A stretch of DNA of 64,000 nucleotides from the NCBI RefSeq assembly GCF_900176255.2, contig NZ_FXEG02000002.1, positions 2,170,001 to 2,234,000 on the forward strand. Reading direction: 5' to 3'. Within the stretch, counting starts at the first letter, position 1; each line of letters starts with the position of its first letter. This document shows, piece by piece, positions 16,701 through 25,300 of this stretch. Both the position numbers and the translations under genes were made by a program. The notes beneath the pieces were generated by a model. The model saw only the letters and a program-made list of their open reading frames with translations. It was not told the DNA's origin and made no database searches. The DNA is from Mycobacterium ahvazicum (GTDB taxonomy: Bacteria; Actinomycetota; Actinomycetes; Mycobacteriales; Mycobacteriaceae).

Positions 16701-17880
16701 TCAGGTTGTAGTAACTAAATCTGGCTGCTTGATGAGTACATCGATTGCGGCGAGCCGCTTGACATCGGAAAGCGCTGTGACCCTCCACATTCCCAGCTCA
16801 TCAACCTCGAACGAAAGCGCGCAGTGACATGGGATCCGGTTGAGATCACCTTGCTCGTCAATTGAGAGCGCCAGGCTTAATCTCGTGCGCTTCTGGCCTG
16901 ACGGGCTGTGAACTTCGAAGGCGATTGTGTATTCCCCAACGTCAACTCCGCCTGCCTCGATCACACAGATCAGCGCAAGCGACATCGGTGTCGGAATTAG
17001 GACGACGTCGTAGTACGACCAGGCTCCGTTGATCACGTGCGCGAGCCCGTGGTCGACCGCTACATAATTGGCGGGCATTAACGCGGAAACCAACAGTTTG
17101 TCCGATACTTTCCGTTCGCCCGATCCTGCGAGGCCACCCTTGCCGCCCGGTGCTACTAGCCTGATTTCGCCACTTTCGAAGATGGTGTCGCCTCCATCAG
17201 CGCCATCAACCCCCGCAATGTGCGCCTTTCCCCGAGTTCCGCGGCCGACATGTGGTATCCACGGGCCTTCGTAGTTGGAAGCACGCGCGGCAACGACCAA
17301 GATCTCCGCACGGCGTGTCGTAGGCGGCGTCAGAGGTGTAAAAGAGCCAGCCCCCACCGAGTGATCCGGTTCCGATGACACCGCCGCCACCGCCTCCTCC
17401 GCCGAGTTGGCCACCCATTCCGCCGTTGTAGATCGTGTCGGCGATGACCGTGATGGTCGAGCGCTCGGACTTGGCGATGACTTCAGCAGCTTCCGCATCG
17501 GTGAGCGGCCAACCTGCTTCAATTCCGGCGGCAGCCGCCTGATCATACTCCGCCAGCTGTGCCGCTTTCCATTGCAGCAGCAGCTCTTTCGGAAAATCTT
17601 CCACGCGCCCCTCCGCGTCCACCAGCTCGGAATGAAATAGGCAGAGAAGCAAGAGGTTTTCAGCGCTGCGATTCTCTTCGCTCGCCATATGGGCATCCCA
17701 TCGGGGCCCGTTCTCAGATCGCGCGCAGATATGCGCGATCCGCGAGTTGAGAGTGCGATTTCCGTCTAGGTCCTTCCGGTAAAGGGGTTCCGTGCAGTCG
17801 GAAGCCGCACAGCGTATCGCGTTGGCGTAAAGAGCTTTCGCGGTCGCATCTGTGACCTCAGGATGCTGGTGGGCAGGCAC
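16701..17880 (-). pseudogene. HNH endonuclease-type protein, frameshifted
   Basis: Reading from GTG 17880, the N-terminal half has an HNH arrangement: RCAASDC, RIAHICARSENG, then NRSAENLLLLCLFHSELVD. A Gly-rich linker follows (GGQLGGGGGGGG). At the run GGTGGGGGC (about 17,350) the frame fails. One base forward, the protein continues as AGSFTPLTPPTTRRAEILVVAARASNYEGP and on to about residue 390, with a C-terminal beta-rich domain (YYDVVLIPTPMSLALICVIEAGG ...) resembling DUF6941. One extra G in the homopolymer explains it, so this may be a sequencing error or slippage site rather than a dead gene. It lies downstream of two genes on the same strand. Confidence 0.65.
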
Positions 17881-17893
17881 AGGGCGAATCCGG

Positions 17894-18511
17894 CTAGGCG
17901 ACGTTCCGTATGGAATCGAGCATTGAGACGAATGCCGCCGCCTCACCGCTCAGCCATGCATCAAACCCCCTGCGGCGTCGAGCGGGCTGGTAGATGCGCT
18001 GGCGGCGCACATCGAGTACCGCTGGGCGGCAGCCACTTTCAGGAAATGTGATCTCGATGAGGCGGATAGCTGCCTGGACACCATCACGTGAGAGCTCGGG
18101 GTCTTTGAAATACGGCCAGACCAGGTGCTTCTCGTGCCGCTGCTGCCACGTGAACTTCGGGGATACGCGGACTTCGAGTGCCCCGTCACGCCAACGGAGC
18201 GGCTGCGAAAAGACTTCCAGGTCCTTTCTCCGCCGCCATCCCGCCCATCCGGTGGCAAGTGACTCGTAGGAGGCCCTGCGTCGTGGGCTGCAATCTTGGA
18301 CGGCTCGTTGCATCCGGGAGACGTCGTCGCCGTTGGCGATGCCTTCGCGAATCGCGAGACGGATGCCGCGGTAGAAGTCGTGGCCCGGGTTGTAGTCGCC
18401 GAACTCGTTATCGATCACGTTATGCACGGCGGTGATGCGCCCGCTCGCCGTAGCGGCGGCGAAGTCTACGAAGCCGCCGAGGCTGATAGTTGCGCTGATT
18501 GGGTTGGTCAC
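17894..18511 (-). CDS. unknown protein in the DUF2188-HNH trio
   Basis: 205 aa. No family recognised. It starts MTNPISATISLGGFVDF, has a helix-rich N-terminal half, a conserved-looking RRRASYESLATGWAGWRRRKD patch, a WQQRHEKHLVWPYFKDPELSR segment and a basic middle (QPARRRRGFDAWL). No signal peptide or membrane helix. It starts 4 bp after the stop of the DUF2188 gene and ends 13 bp before the HNH start, so the three are one operon. The context suggests a defence or toxin-related role, but the sequence does not show a catalytic site. Confidence 0.65.
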   Translation of the reverse strand: MTNPISATISLGGFVDFAAATASGRITAVHNVIDNEFGDYNPGHDFYRGIRLAIREGIANGDDVSRMQRAVQDCSPRRRASYESLATGWAGWRRRKDLEVFSQPLRWRDGALEVRVSPKFTWQQRHEKHLVWPYFKDPELSRDGVQAAIRLIEITFPESGCRPAVLDVRRQRIYQPARRRRGFDAWLSGEAAAFVSMLDSIRNVA

Positions 18512-18514
18512 CTT

Positions 18515-18763
18515 TTAGCCCTTCGGCGGATACGGGTCATTGGCGGGCGGCACGGTGTTCGAATCGCGGATGCGGCCGTCGCGACCATGCAGCCGACGCT
18601 CACCGCCGCCGGAGTTACGGAGAATTTCGTCGGCACGCCGCGCCGCGTCCTGTTGGGTGCCGGTATGGGCGCTTGCACGCTTGGCCCCCGGCTTCTTGAC
18701 GTCCCAGCCGCCGTTCGGATTTGGCACCACGTGCCGGACATTGGTCCCCTCTGGCTTTGCCAT
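18515..18763 (-). CDS. small DUF2188-domain protein
   Basis: 82 aa. HVVPNPNGGWDVKKPGAKRAS followed by a QQDAARRADEILRNSGGGERRLHGRDGRI stretch is the DUF2188 signature (H-V-V-P...G-W-x-V...A...A...A..I....G.E..V...DG.I), a compact domain found across bacteria beside restriction, toxin and mobile genes. It is the first gene of the minus-strand trio, with a ribosome-binding-like GGAG upstream of its start (CTCCTTGGAG on the plus strand near 18,770). Its role is unproven. Confidence 0.75.
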   Translation of the reverse strand: MAKPEGTNVRHVVPNPNGGWDVKKPGAKRASAHTGTQQDAARRADEILRNSGGGERRLHGRDGRIRDSNTVPPANDPYPPKG

Positions 18764-19257
18764 TGGTCTACTCCTTGGAGTTCATCTCGCGTGCGGACCG
18801 TCCGCACGTTTGACGAAACCCAAGGTCGGATATCGGCGGGTTACCGCTATCCCCAGCCAGGGCTGGTGTTACCGTCGAGGTGCCTACCAAGCAGCCAAGC
18901 GGTTCCAGACCAGGGGCTTCGAGTCCAAACCGCCGTTGGTCTGGGCTGCTTGGATTTTATGCCCGTCGCCCCACGACACCGGGGATCTCAAACCGACATC
19001 GGTATCGCAACGTTCGGGATAACCCCGTTGTCGTAATCCACAAGCTGTGGCGAAAACAACGATACTCGCAGGTCAGAGGGCCCGCGGTGTTGGTTACACC
19101 AGTGTAATTCTTTGTGGATTAGTTTGCCGAAATTGCCTATTCATCGGCGTGTCGCGCACGCCGGTCGTTTCGCGGTGCGCCCTGCCTCTAAACACTGGCC
19201 CCTCGCGGTTCGTCGATGTTTGCTTCCGGCGGACGCAAGAAGCCGCGGCCGTACTAG

Positions 19258-19440
19258 AAGCTCACGTTGACTACGTCCCCGGCCGAAGATGTCGTTGACC
19301 ACCTATCGTCGGTGAAGTTGTTGTTGTCCACGTCTCGGACGATGAATTGATGCGGCCGCTGAACGAGCCAGGGCGAATCCGCAAGCGGCGGACACCGTGA
19401 GCGCCCAGCCCGGCCGAACCGAGGTTTCCGCGGGATTCGG
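19258..19440 (-). repeat. degenerate repeat related to 16.5 kb
   Basis: Shares GAAGTTGTTGTTGTC and GAATTGATGCGGCC with the 16.5-kb copy. On the minus strand it translates to a fragment with RPHQFIVRDVDNNNF and ends VVNVSF before a stop. Confidence 0.4.
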
Positions 19441-19805
19441 GCGATAACGATGATGACCACATCGCAAAGAAGGCTGGGCACCATGACCAAGGGATGGACG
19501 AAAGGCATGATGCGGTGTGGCCGTTACGACTACCGGGAGGTCGCGGTGCACACGACCAATCCTGATCACCTAGTTCCGCGGCAGCCGTCGCCGACGAGCG
19601 TGCCGCCTCTGCGGATCTCCGGGCCGTATGCCGCTGGGAGGCCTAAGACCCCGCGGGCATGAGAGGCTCGACTGGCGGTGACTGCCGAACCACCGGCCAT
19701 GGTCAAGCTCGGCCTGCCAGTTTCCGGTAGCGACTGATCCAATATCGGCGTAGATACCACAGCAGGATCCTCTGGCGGGGTACAACTTGGTGCCGCGGAG
19801 TCGCG

Positions 19806-19900
19806 GCCGAAGCGGAACTTGACGTTCTACACACGTGGCCGGGGCCGAAGTCGACCGTCTTGGTGTCCTTGCCGAAGTTGATGTTCTACACATCCTCGGC
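19806..19900 (-). repeat. short NFG-type repeats
   Basis: Two copies of a motif containing TTGACGTTCTACAC / TTGATGTTCTACAC lie about 66 bp apart. In minus-strand translation they give N-V-K-F and N-I-N-F-G-K units separated by V-D-F-G-P-G. A third related copy occurs near 21,300. Likely relics of a repetitive coding sequence. Confidence 0.4.
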
Positions 19901-19988
19901 GAGGTTCTTGTCGGGGGTTCTTGTCGGCCTGGCGCGGAGCTGCGGCCCCGCTAGGCTGGCGTGAATTGATCGGCAAGAGGGGACTCTG

Positions 19989-20342
19989 ATGCGCCGCAGA
20001 ATATTCAGCACTCCCATGGTGTCCTCGGTCAACGCTGCCGTGGCCAAGCTCATGGGTGTGCCGCTGTTGGGCAGTGTCGTGCGCCGAAACACGGTGATGA
20101 TTTCCTACGTCGGCCGCCGCTCAGGCAAGACGTTCACGACACCAGTTAGTTACCGGCGGAATGGTGATGAGATTGTCATCCGTGTCATGCTTCCCGACGC
20201 TAAGAACTGGTGGCGAAACTTCCTGGACGGCGGCAGCCCGATTACGCTGCAGCTCAACGGAACCGACCGAACTGGGCACGCCGTCGCGACCCGCGACGAT
20301 ACGGGCCGGGTGACGGTCACCATCAAGCTGGATGGCCGGTAG
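19989..20342 (+). CDS. F420-dependent nitroreductase-family (Ddn-like) protein
   Basis: 117 aa. The central pattern MISYVGRRSGKTFTTPVSYRRNGDEIVIRV and then KNWWRNFLDGGSPITLQLNG is typical of the deazaflavin (F420)-dependent nitroreductase family (DUF385), small split beta-barrel enzymes abundant in mycobacteria. The family uses F420H2 to reduce various substrates. It is slightly shorter than typical members (about 140-150 aa), mainly lacking the C-terminal tail. It stands alone between degenerate stretches. The start at ATG 19989 follows a GGGGACTCTG sequence 7 nt upstream. Confidence 0.8.
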   Translation: MRRRIFSTPMVSSVNAAVAKLMGVPLLGSVVRRNTVMISYVGRRSGKTFTTPVSYRRNGDEIVIRVMLPDAKNWWRNFLDGGSPITLQLNGTDRTGHAVATRDDTGRVTVTIKLDGR

Positions 20343-20620
20343 CCGCGATTCTCGTCGAGATCCATCGCCGATTACGTTGCCGAGTTTGGCTGGAACCTAC
20401 CGACACCGGGGCCGTGCCCAAGATGCGCCACCCGCCATGCCAGACCAACGGCGGAAGGGCACGGCTCCGGATAGTCATCCGCCCAGGGGAATTTTTCGAT
20501 TTCAACGCCCCGAATAGCTGCTCGTCATAAGCTCCCGTCCACACGAAGGGTGTCCGCCTGTGACGATCAGCAGAGAAACGAATCCGACTTCTCGTCGCGG
20601 CGACGATCGTAATTCTCACG

Positions 20621-20842
20621 GTGGTTTTGTTCGTATTCTTCGGCATCATTCCCTCGTTACGTCCGGGGCCAGGATCATCGCCGGAGATCACAACGGAAGT
20701 AATGCCGCTGCCCCGCAAAGGGCCGCCGTACGCCAATTGCGAGGAAGCCCACGCAGATGGCCGCTACAACATCCCCCGAGGCGACCCCGCCTACAACCCC
20801 GCGCTAGACCGCGACGGCGACGGAACCGCCTGCGACCGTTAG
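20621..20842 (+). CDS. Excalibur calcium-binding-domain protein, N-terminus disrupted
   Basis: 73 aa as it stands from GTG 20621. The C-terminus YANCEEAHADGRYNIPRGDPAYNPALDRDGDGTACDR is a clear Excalibur domain (C.EA......I..G.P.Y...LDRD.DG.AC), an extracytoplasmic calcium-binding module. Upstream in the same frame the membrane segment continues (RLLVAATIVILTVVLFVFFGII), but no start codon is available before a stop at 20,561. GTG 20560, one frame away, would give VTISRET and then join this frame with a one-base shift near 20,580. An indel probably split the true N-terminus. Confidence 0.7.
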   Translation: MVLFVFFGIIPSLRPGPGSSPEITTEVMPLPRKGPPYANCEEAHADGRYNIPRGDPAYNPALDRDGDGTACDR

Positions 20843-20875
20843 GCAATCCGAGTGGCTGTCCGAGGAGGAGCAGTA

Positions 20876-21169
20876 ATGAAGGCGTTTCTAGCGGTAACCG
20901 GAGCAGTAGCTATCGCCGTCATGCTCGGCGCAGCGCCGCGGGCGCGGGCCGACGACCAGAGCTACCTGGACTACCTTGCCCAGCACCACAACGACGTGAC
21001 CGGAGGTATCTCACCCCCGGTCCTGCTGCTGGGCGGACACCGGATGTGCATGTTCATCCAGGGCGGCATGACGCCCCCACAGGCAGCTGCCACGGCCGGA
21101 TCGCCGCTAGGCCCGGCCGTAACAGACGCCGCACAGCACGAGTTGTGCCCGGACACGCTGCAGCATTGA
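20876..21169 (+). CDS. secreted DUF732-type protein
   Basis: 97 aa from ATG 20876, preceded by GAGGAGGAGCAG. Signal peptide MKAFLAVTGAVAIAVMLGA with cleavage near ARA. The mature part starts DDQSYLDYLAQHHNDVTGG and contains two Cys (RMCMFIQGGM and ELCPDT), the DUF732 layout of D-x-x-F/Y-L...L...H...G ... C ... C. Exported, probably one disulfide. It follows the Excalibur gene by 33 bp and may be co-transcribed. Role unknown. Confidence 0.8.
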   Translation: MKAFLAVTGAVAIAVMLGAAPRARADDQSYLDYLAQHHNDVTGGISPPVLLLGGHRMCMFIQGGMTPPQAAATAGSPLGPAVTDAAQHELCPDTLQH

Positions 21170-21284
21170 GCTATTGCTTGCGCCGCGCGGTTGTCCGTCA
21201 TCGGTCGAAGGTGTCCGCCTGGCCAGTTAGCTATACCAGCCAACCCACCAGCGCGGCCATGGTGCCCCGGTGTTTGAGGATGGT

Positions 21285-21450
21285 CATCGGCCCGCCGCGG
21301 CCGAAGTTGACGTTCTACACGTCGTCGACGACGTTGACGTTGAGCAGCCGCCGGTCGGCCAACGGGCTGAAAGGTCTCACTGGCCATACCGGGGCCGAAG
21401 ATCTTGTTGTCCAACGACTCGGCCTCGAAGTCCCTGTTGCGCGGCCCCTC
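21285..21450 (-). repeat. NFG-type repeat remnant
   Basis: Contains CCGAAGTTGACGTTCTACAC, closely matching the copies near 19.82 and 19.88 kb. On the minus strand the frames give NVNVVDDV, NVNFGRG and NKIFGPG fragments interrupted by stops and shifts. Same repeat family as the other gap remnants. Confidence 0.4.
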
Positions 21451-21550
21451 AGCCTGCCGAAACCACCAAGTAGCTGGATAGCAACGTCACTCAATTTGTG
21501 AATGTCCGCGAGTATGCGCCGATATACGAAAAGTAGCTCCGAACTGCTCC

Positions 21551-21649
21551 GATAAGGGCATCTCGGCGAACGACATCGCGAAGATGTTGAGTGTTTCTCG
21601 CGCCACTGTCCACCGCTATCTCGCCGACGGTGCGTCGCTGACTGCCTGA
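21551..21649 (+). pseudogene. C-terminal remnant of a serine recombinase
   Basis: The frame reads DKGISANDIAKMLSVSRATVHRYLADG and stops at TGA 21647-21649. This is the C-terminal helix-turn-helix of the resolvase family and matches the end of the intact recombinase at 13.6 kb (GKAIAKYLGVSRATLYRYL). The catalytic domain is missing. It marks a second, decayed recombination module and the left side of the ART/helicase segment. Confidence 0.7.
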
Positions 21650-22150
21650 CTACGCATCTCGCGGAGCGGTCGCCATTCGAAGCAGGTGGACCTGTCCCGC
21701 TACCGGGGACATTTGCGGTCGGTGCACAGCGATCACTCGCGCCAGGTCAACTTGGAAGCTGCCGATCGCGTAGTCGGGGTCGGGTTCCGGCGGCCCAGTC
21801 AGTGCTTCGCCCGAAGCGTCGAGGAGTTCGACTTCGTAGTAAGCCCTTGCTCCGAGTCCGAATAGCTTCTGCAGATGTTCGAGATGCTGGGGATCGGGCA
21901 TGCACACCGCCCAGGCGTGCGCGAAGTCGCGGTTGGAAGTGACGTACAACTTGTTGAGGTCGTAGATGCGCCCGCTGGCGAAGTCTGCGACTTTCGATTG
22001 CGCACGGGCCTTCTCAATGCTTCCGCGCAAACAGTGGGCGTAGAAATTGTCCTGCTTCGCGATCGGCAGCAGCAGCTCACCCACTTTGCGTCCAGACCAT
22101 CCAGCATGCCAGTAGCGCACCGGTCTCTTTTCGCGACCCTTACGGCTCAC
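21650..22150 (-). CDS. putative Arr-like ADP-ribosyltransferase
   Basis: 166 aa from GTG 22150. The order of motifs recalls rifamycin ADP-ribosyltransferase (Arr) and related small ARTs: RYWHAGWSGRKVGELLLP (the H/Y-H-G...G..L.P start), LYVTSNRDFAHAWAV (the [FY]-V-T...D.A..WA strand-helix), AYYEVELLD, then DPDYAIGSFQVDLARVIAVHR (the conserved late P-D...S......A.V......R). No signal peptide or membrane helix. Predicted to bind NAD+ and modify a target or small molecule. This is inference from motif order, and a search should decide. Neighbours are a decayed recombinase and the large helicase gene. Confidence 0.5.
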   Translation of the reverse strand: MSRKGREKRPVRYWHAGWSGRKVGELLLPIAKQDNFYAHCLRGSIEKARAQSKVADFASGRIYDLNKLYVTSNRDFAHAWAVCMPDPQHLEHLQKLFGLGARAYYEVELLDASGEALTGPPEPDPDYAIGSFQVDLARVIAVHRPQMSPVAGQVHLLRMATAPRDA

Positions 22151-22385
22151 GGATCAGGCAGTACGTTCGGCGGAGCTGGTTGGTCGGCACGCCATCACGG
22201 TAAGACCGTCCGCCGCCAAAAGTCCGGCACGACACCTGACCGATATGCGACGAAGACCGACACCTTGTCGGTCCGAGGTGATACGACTGGCCGCGAGCTT
22301 GCTTTCAGCGAACCGGAACCGGGGGAGTTGCGATGCGGGTGCCATCAGGTTGGTACCAAGGCCATCGACAATGAGAAGAGGAGAG
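22151..22385. other. divergent region between ART-like and helicase genes
   Basis: 235 bp. No gene supported; the helicase frame extends through here but reads as low-quality. It must contain the promoters of both genes. AGAAGAGGAGAG lies directly before ATG 22386. Confidence 0.4.
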
Positions 22386-25300
22386 ATGGTGGGGCGGCAA
22401 CCGATTCGGCAGGTGACAGAAGTGACAGGCACCTTGACCAACCTGTTGGCCCAACTCGACCCCGAAAGCAAGAAGCGCAAGGGCGACCAGTTCGAAGCCA
22501 TCTGCATGTGGTTCCTGGAGAACGACCCGCGCTTTAGGCACCTGGCCCAGGTGTGGCTGTGGGACGACTGGCCCGACAACTGGGGGCCTGACAACGGCAT
22601 CGACCTCATTGCAAAAGACAACGAGGGGCGCATCTGGGCGATCCAAGCCAAGGCATACGAGGCTAACTACTGGATCAAGAAGGCCGATGTGGACACCTTC
22701 TTGACCGAGTCCGGACGCAAGTTGATCGACTACCGGCTGCTGATCGCCACGACCGACCACCTGGGTGAGAACGCCGAGCGGGTGATTGACAGCCAGGAGA
22801 AGCCAGTGACGTTCCTCGGCCTGTCGAAGATGGTTGCCGCACAGGTCAACTGGCCCGCCTTACTATCGGATCTTGTGGCCGCGCCGCTGCCGCCGAAGCG
22901 ACCAGAAGGCCAGTGGGCGTATCAGGGCGAAGCGATGAATGCGGTGGTGGATGGATTCAACGAGTCCGACCGCGGGCAATTGATCATGGCCTGTGGGACG
23001 GGTAAGACCCTGACGGCTCTGTTCGTCAAGGAGAAGCTGGGGGTCGCCCGCACACTCGTGCTTGCCCCGTCGCTGTCACTGCTGAGCCAGACGCTGATCG
23101 AGTGGACGGCCAACGCAAAGGTGGCCTTCGAGTACCTGCCGGTGTGCTCGGATGAGACCGTTGCGGACTCGACGATAAACAGCGCCAGCGAGTTGGGCGA
23201 CCGGGTTACCACCGATCCTGTCAAGATCGCCGACTTCCTGCGCACGGCAGGTCCCCAGGTGGTGTTCGCCACCTACCAGTCATCGCCGGAAGTCGCCGCC
23301 GCGTGCGCGCTAGACGGGGTGGCCCCCTTCGATCTCGTCGTTGCCGATGAGGCGCACCGCACCACGGGACTCAGGACCTCGGTGTTCGCCACCGTTCTCG
23401 ACGACGCGAAGATCCCGGCGACGCGGCGGCTGTTCATGACTGCGACCCCGCGCTACTTCACCGGGCGAGTGATCGGCGAGGCGTCGGCGTTCGACTTCGC
23501 GGTCGCCTCGATGGACAACGAGGCCATCTACGGTCCTGTGTTTCACCGCTTGCCGTTCTCCGAAGCCATTGGACGCGGCCTGCTCACCGACTACCAGGTC
23601 GTCGTGATCGGCGTCGATGAGGCCGATTGCCACGAGATGGCCGACAAGGCCAGATTCGTTCGCTCCGAAGGCATCAGGAACACCGACGCCCGCACGCTGG
23701 CCGCACAGGTCGGCCTCGGCAAGGCGATGAGGCACTACGACCTGCGCCGGGCCATTAGCTTCCATTCAAGGGTCATTGGTGCGCGGAAGTTCTCTGGATC
23801 GTTGGCCGAGGTGATCTCCTGGATGCCTGGTGACCAACGCCCCACCGGTGAAGTGTGGGCGAGCTATGTCTCGGGCGAGATGTCCGCCCGCCAACGTGCG
23901 ATGCGGCTGCGCGAACTCGGCAACATCGACACCGACCACCGCGGGCTGCTGTCCAACGCACGCTGCCTAACCGAGGGTGTCGACGTGCCCACTCTGGACG
24001 GCGTGGTCTTCATCGACCCGAAACGGTCCGAGGTCGACATCGTGCAGGCCGTCGGTCGTGCCATCAGGTTGGCCCCCGACAAGACCGTCGGCACAATCGT
24101 GATCCCGGTCTTCGTGAGCAGCCGCGAGGACCACGAGACCGTTCTGGACGACTCGTCGTTCAAGACAGTCTGGGAGATCGTCAAGGCTCTGCGACTACAT
24201 GACGAGGAGTTGGCCGATCAGCTCGATGCATTGAGGCGAGGTATGGGCTTGCGCGGCGGTGGTCAACCGGTTCTGCCGGAGAAGATTCACCTCGACCTGC
24301 CCACCCACATCACCGTCGACTTCGCACGGGCCTTCGACACTCGACTTGTAAACAGCGTCACCGCTCCCTGGATGGAGTGGTTTGGGTTGCTGCAGAAGCA
24401 CTACGAGGACACCGGCACGACTCGTGGTCTGCCACAGGGCAATCTGCTCGATAGATGGAGCCAGAAGCAACGTTTCCTCTACCAGAAGAACAGACTTCTC
24501 GCGGATCGCGCCGAGCTACTGAGCAACTTGGGGGACTGGAGTTGGGAGCCGCGTAACGACCGGTGGGAGAGGATGTTCGAGCTGCTGAAGCAGTTCATAG
24601 AAGAGAACGGCCACGCACTTGCACCTAACTCCGACGCGCTCGGACGATGGGTTGTAAGGCAGCGCAGCAGGGTTGACGATGGCACTCTTCCCGCCGAGTA
24701 CCGAGACCGGCTCAACAAGATCCCGGAGTGGACATGGGACCCCAAAGGTGATCAATGGGAGGAATGGTTCAGCCGACTCCTGCGCTACGTCAGTGAGAAC
24801 GGTCATGCCAGCATCCCGAAGTCGTACACCTTCGACGGCTACCCGCTTGGTACGTGGGCCGCGAAACAGCGCGCTAGACGCGCCCGAGGTGTACTCCGAT
24901 CCGACCGTGAGCAGCGACTAAAGGAACTGCCAGGATGGTCATGGGCAGTCAAGGCCGACCAGTGGGAAGTGGCCTTTCGCCTACTTCTGGAGTACGTCAG
25001 GGCCAATGGCCATGCTCGCGTTCGTGCGTCTGACGAGGTCGACGGCGTCCGACTGGGCAGATGGGCAATTAAACAACGAGCCTGGCGTGCCAAAGGGGAC
25101 CTTCCTCCCGACCGAGAACAACGGCTAAGCGATCTGCCGGGCTGGTCGTGGAACGTCGGCGAAGACCAATGGGAGGAGGGCTTCGGTCGCCTTCTGGAGT
25201 ACATCAAGGTCAATGGTCACGCCCGCATCAAGGCTGCCTTTAAGACCGAGGACGACTATCGCCTGGGCCAGTGGGTCACCGTTCAGCGTCAGGAACGCAC

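Larger units (their letters stand above)
18764..19988. other. 1.2-kb gap with repeat remnants
   Basis: No intact gene is supported; long frames on both strands lack motifs. It holds TTACAC-CA-GTGTAA at 19,094-19,107, a degenerate repeat at 19,258-19,440 related to the one near 16.5 kb, and another at 19,806-19,900. The block looks like decayed DNA between islands. Confidence 0.5.

Noticed and set aside
18296..19036. 246-codon plus-strand frame
   Set aside because: Overlaps the DUF2188 and 205-aa genes on the other strand; no domain, no plausible start context.
19450..19662. 70-codon plus-strand frame
   Set aside because: Lies in a repeat-rich decayed gap and shows no recognisable features.
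20560..21501. 313-codon plus-strand frame
   Set aside because: It runs across the Excalibur and DUF732 genes in another frame and is Arg/Pro-rich shadow sequence.
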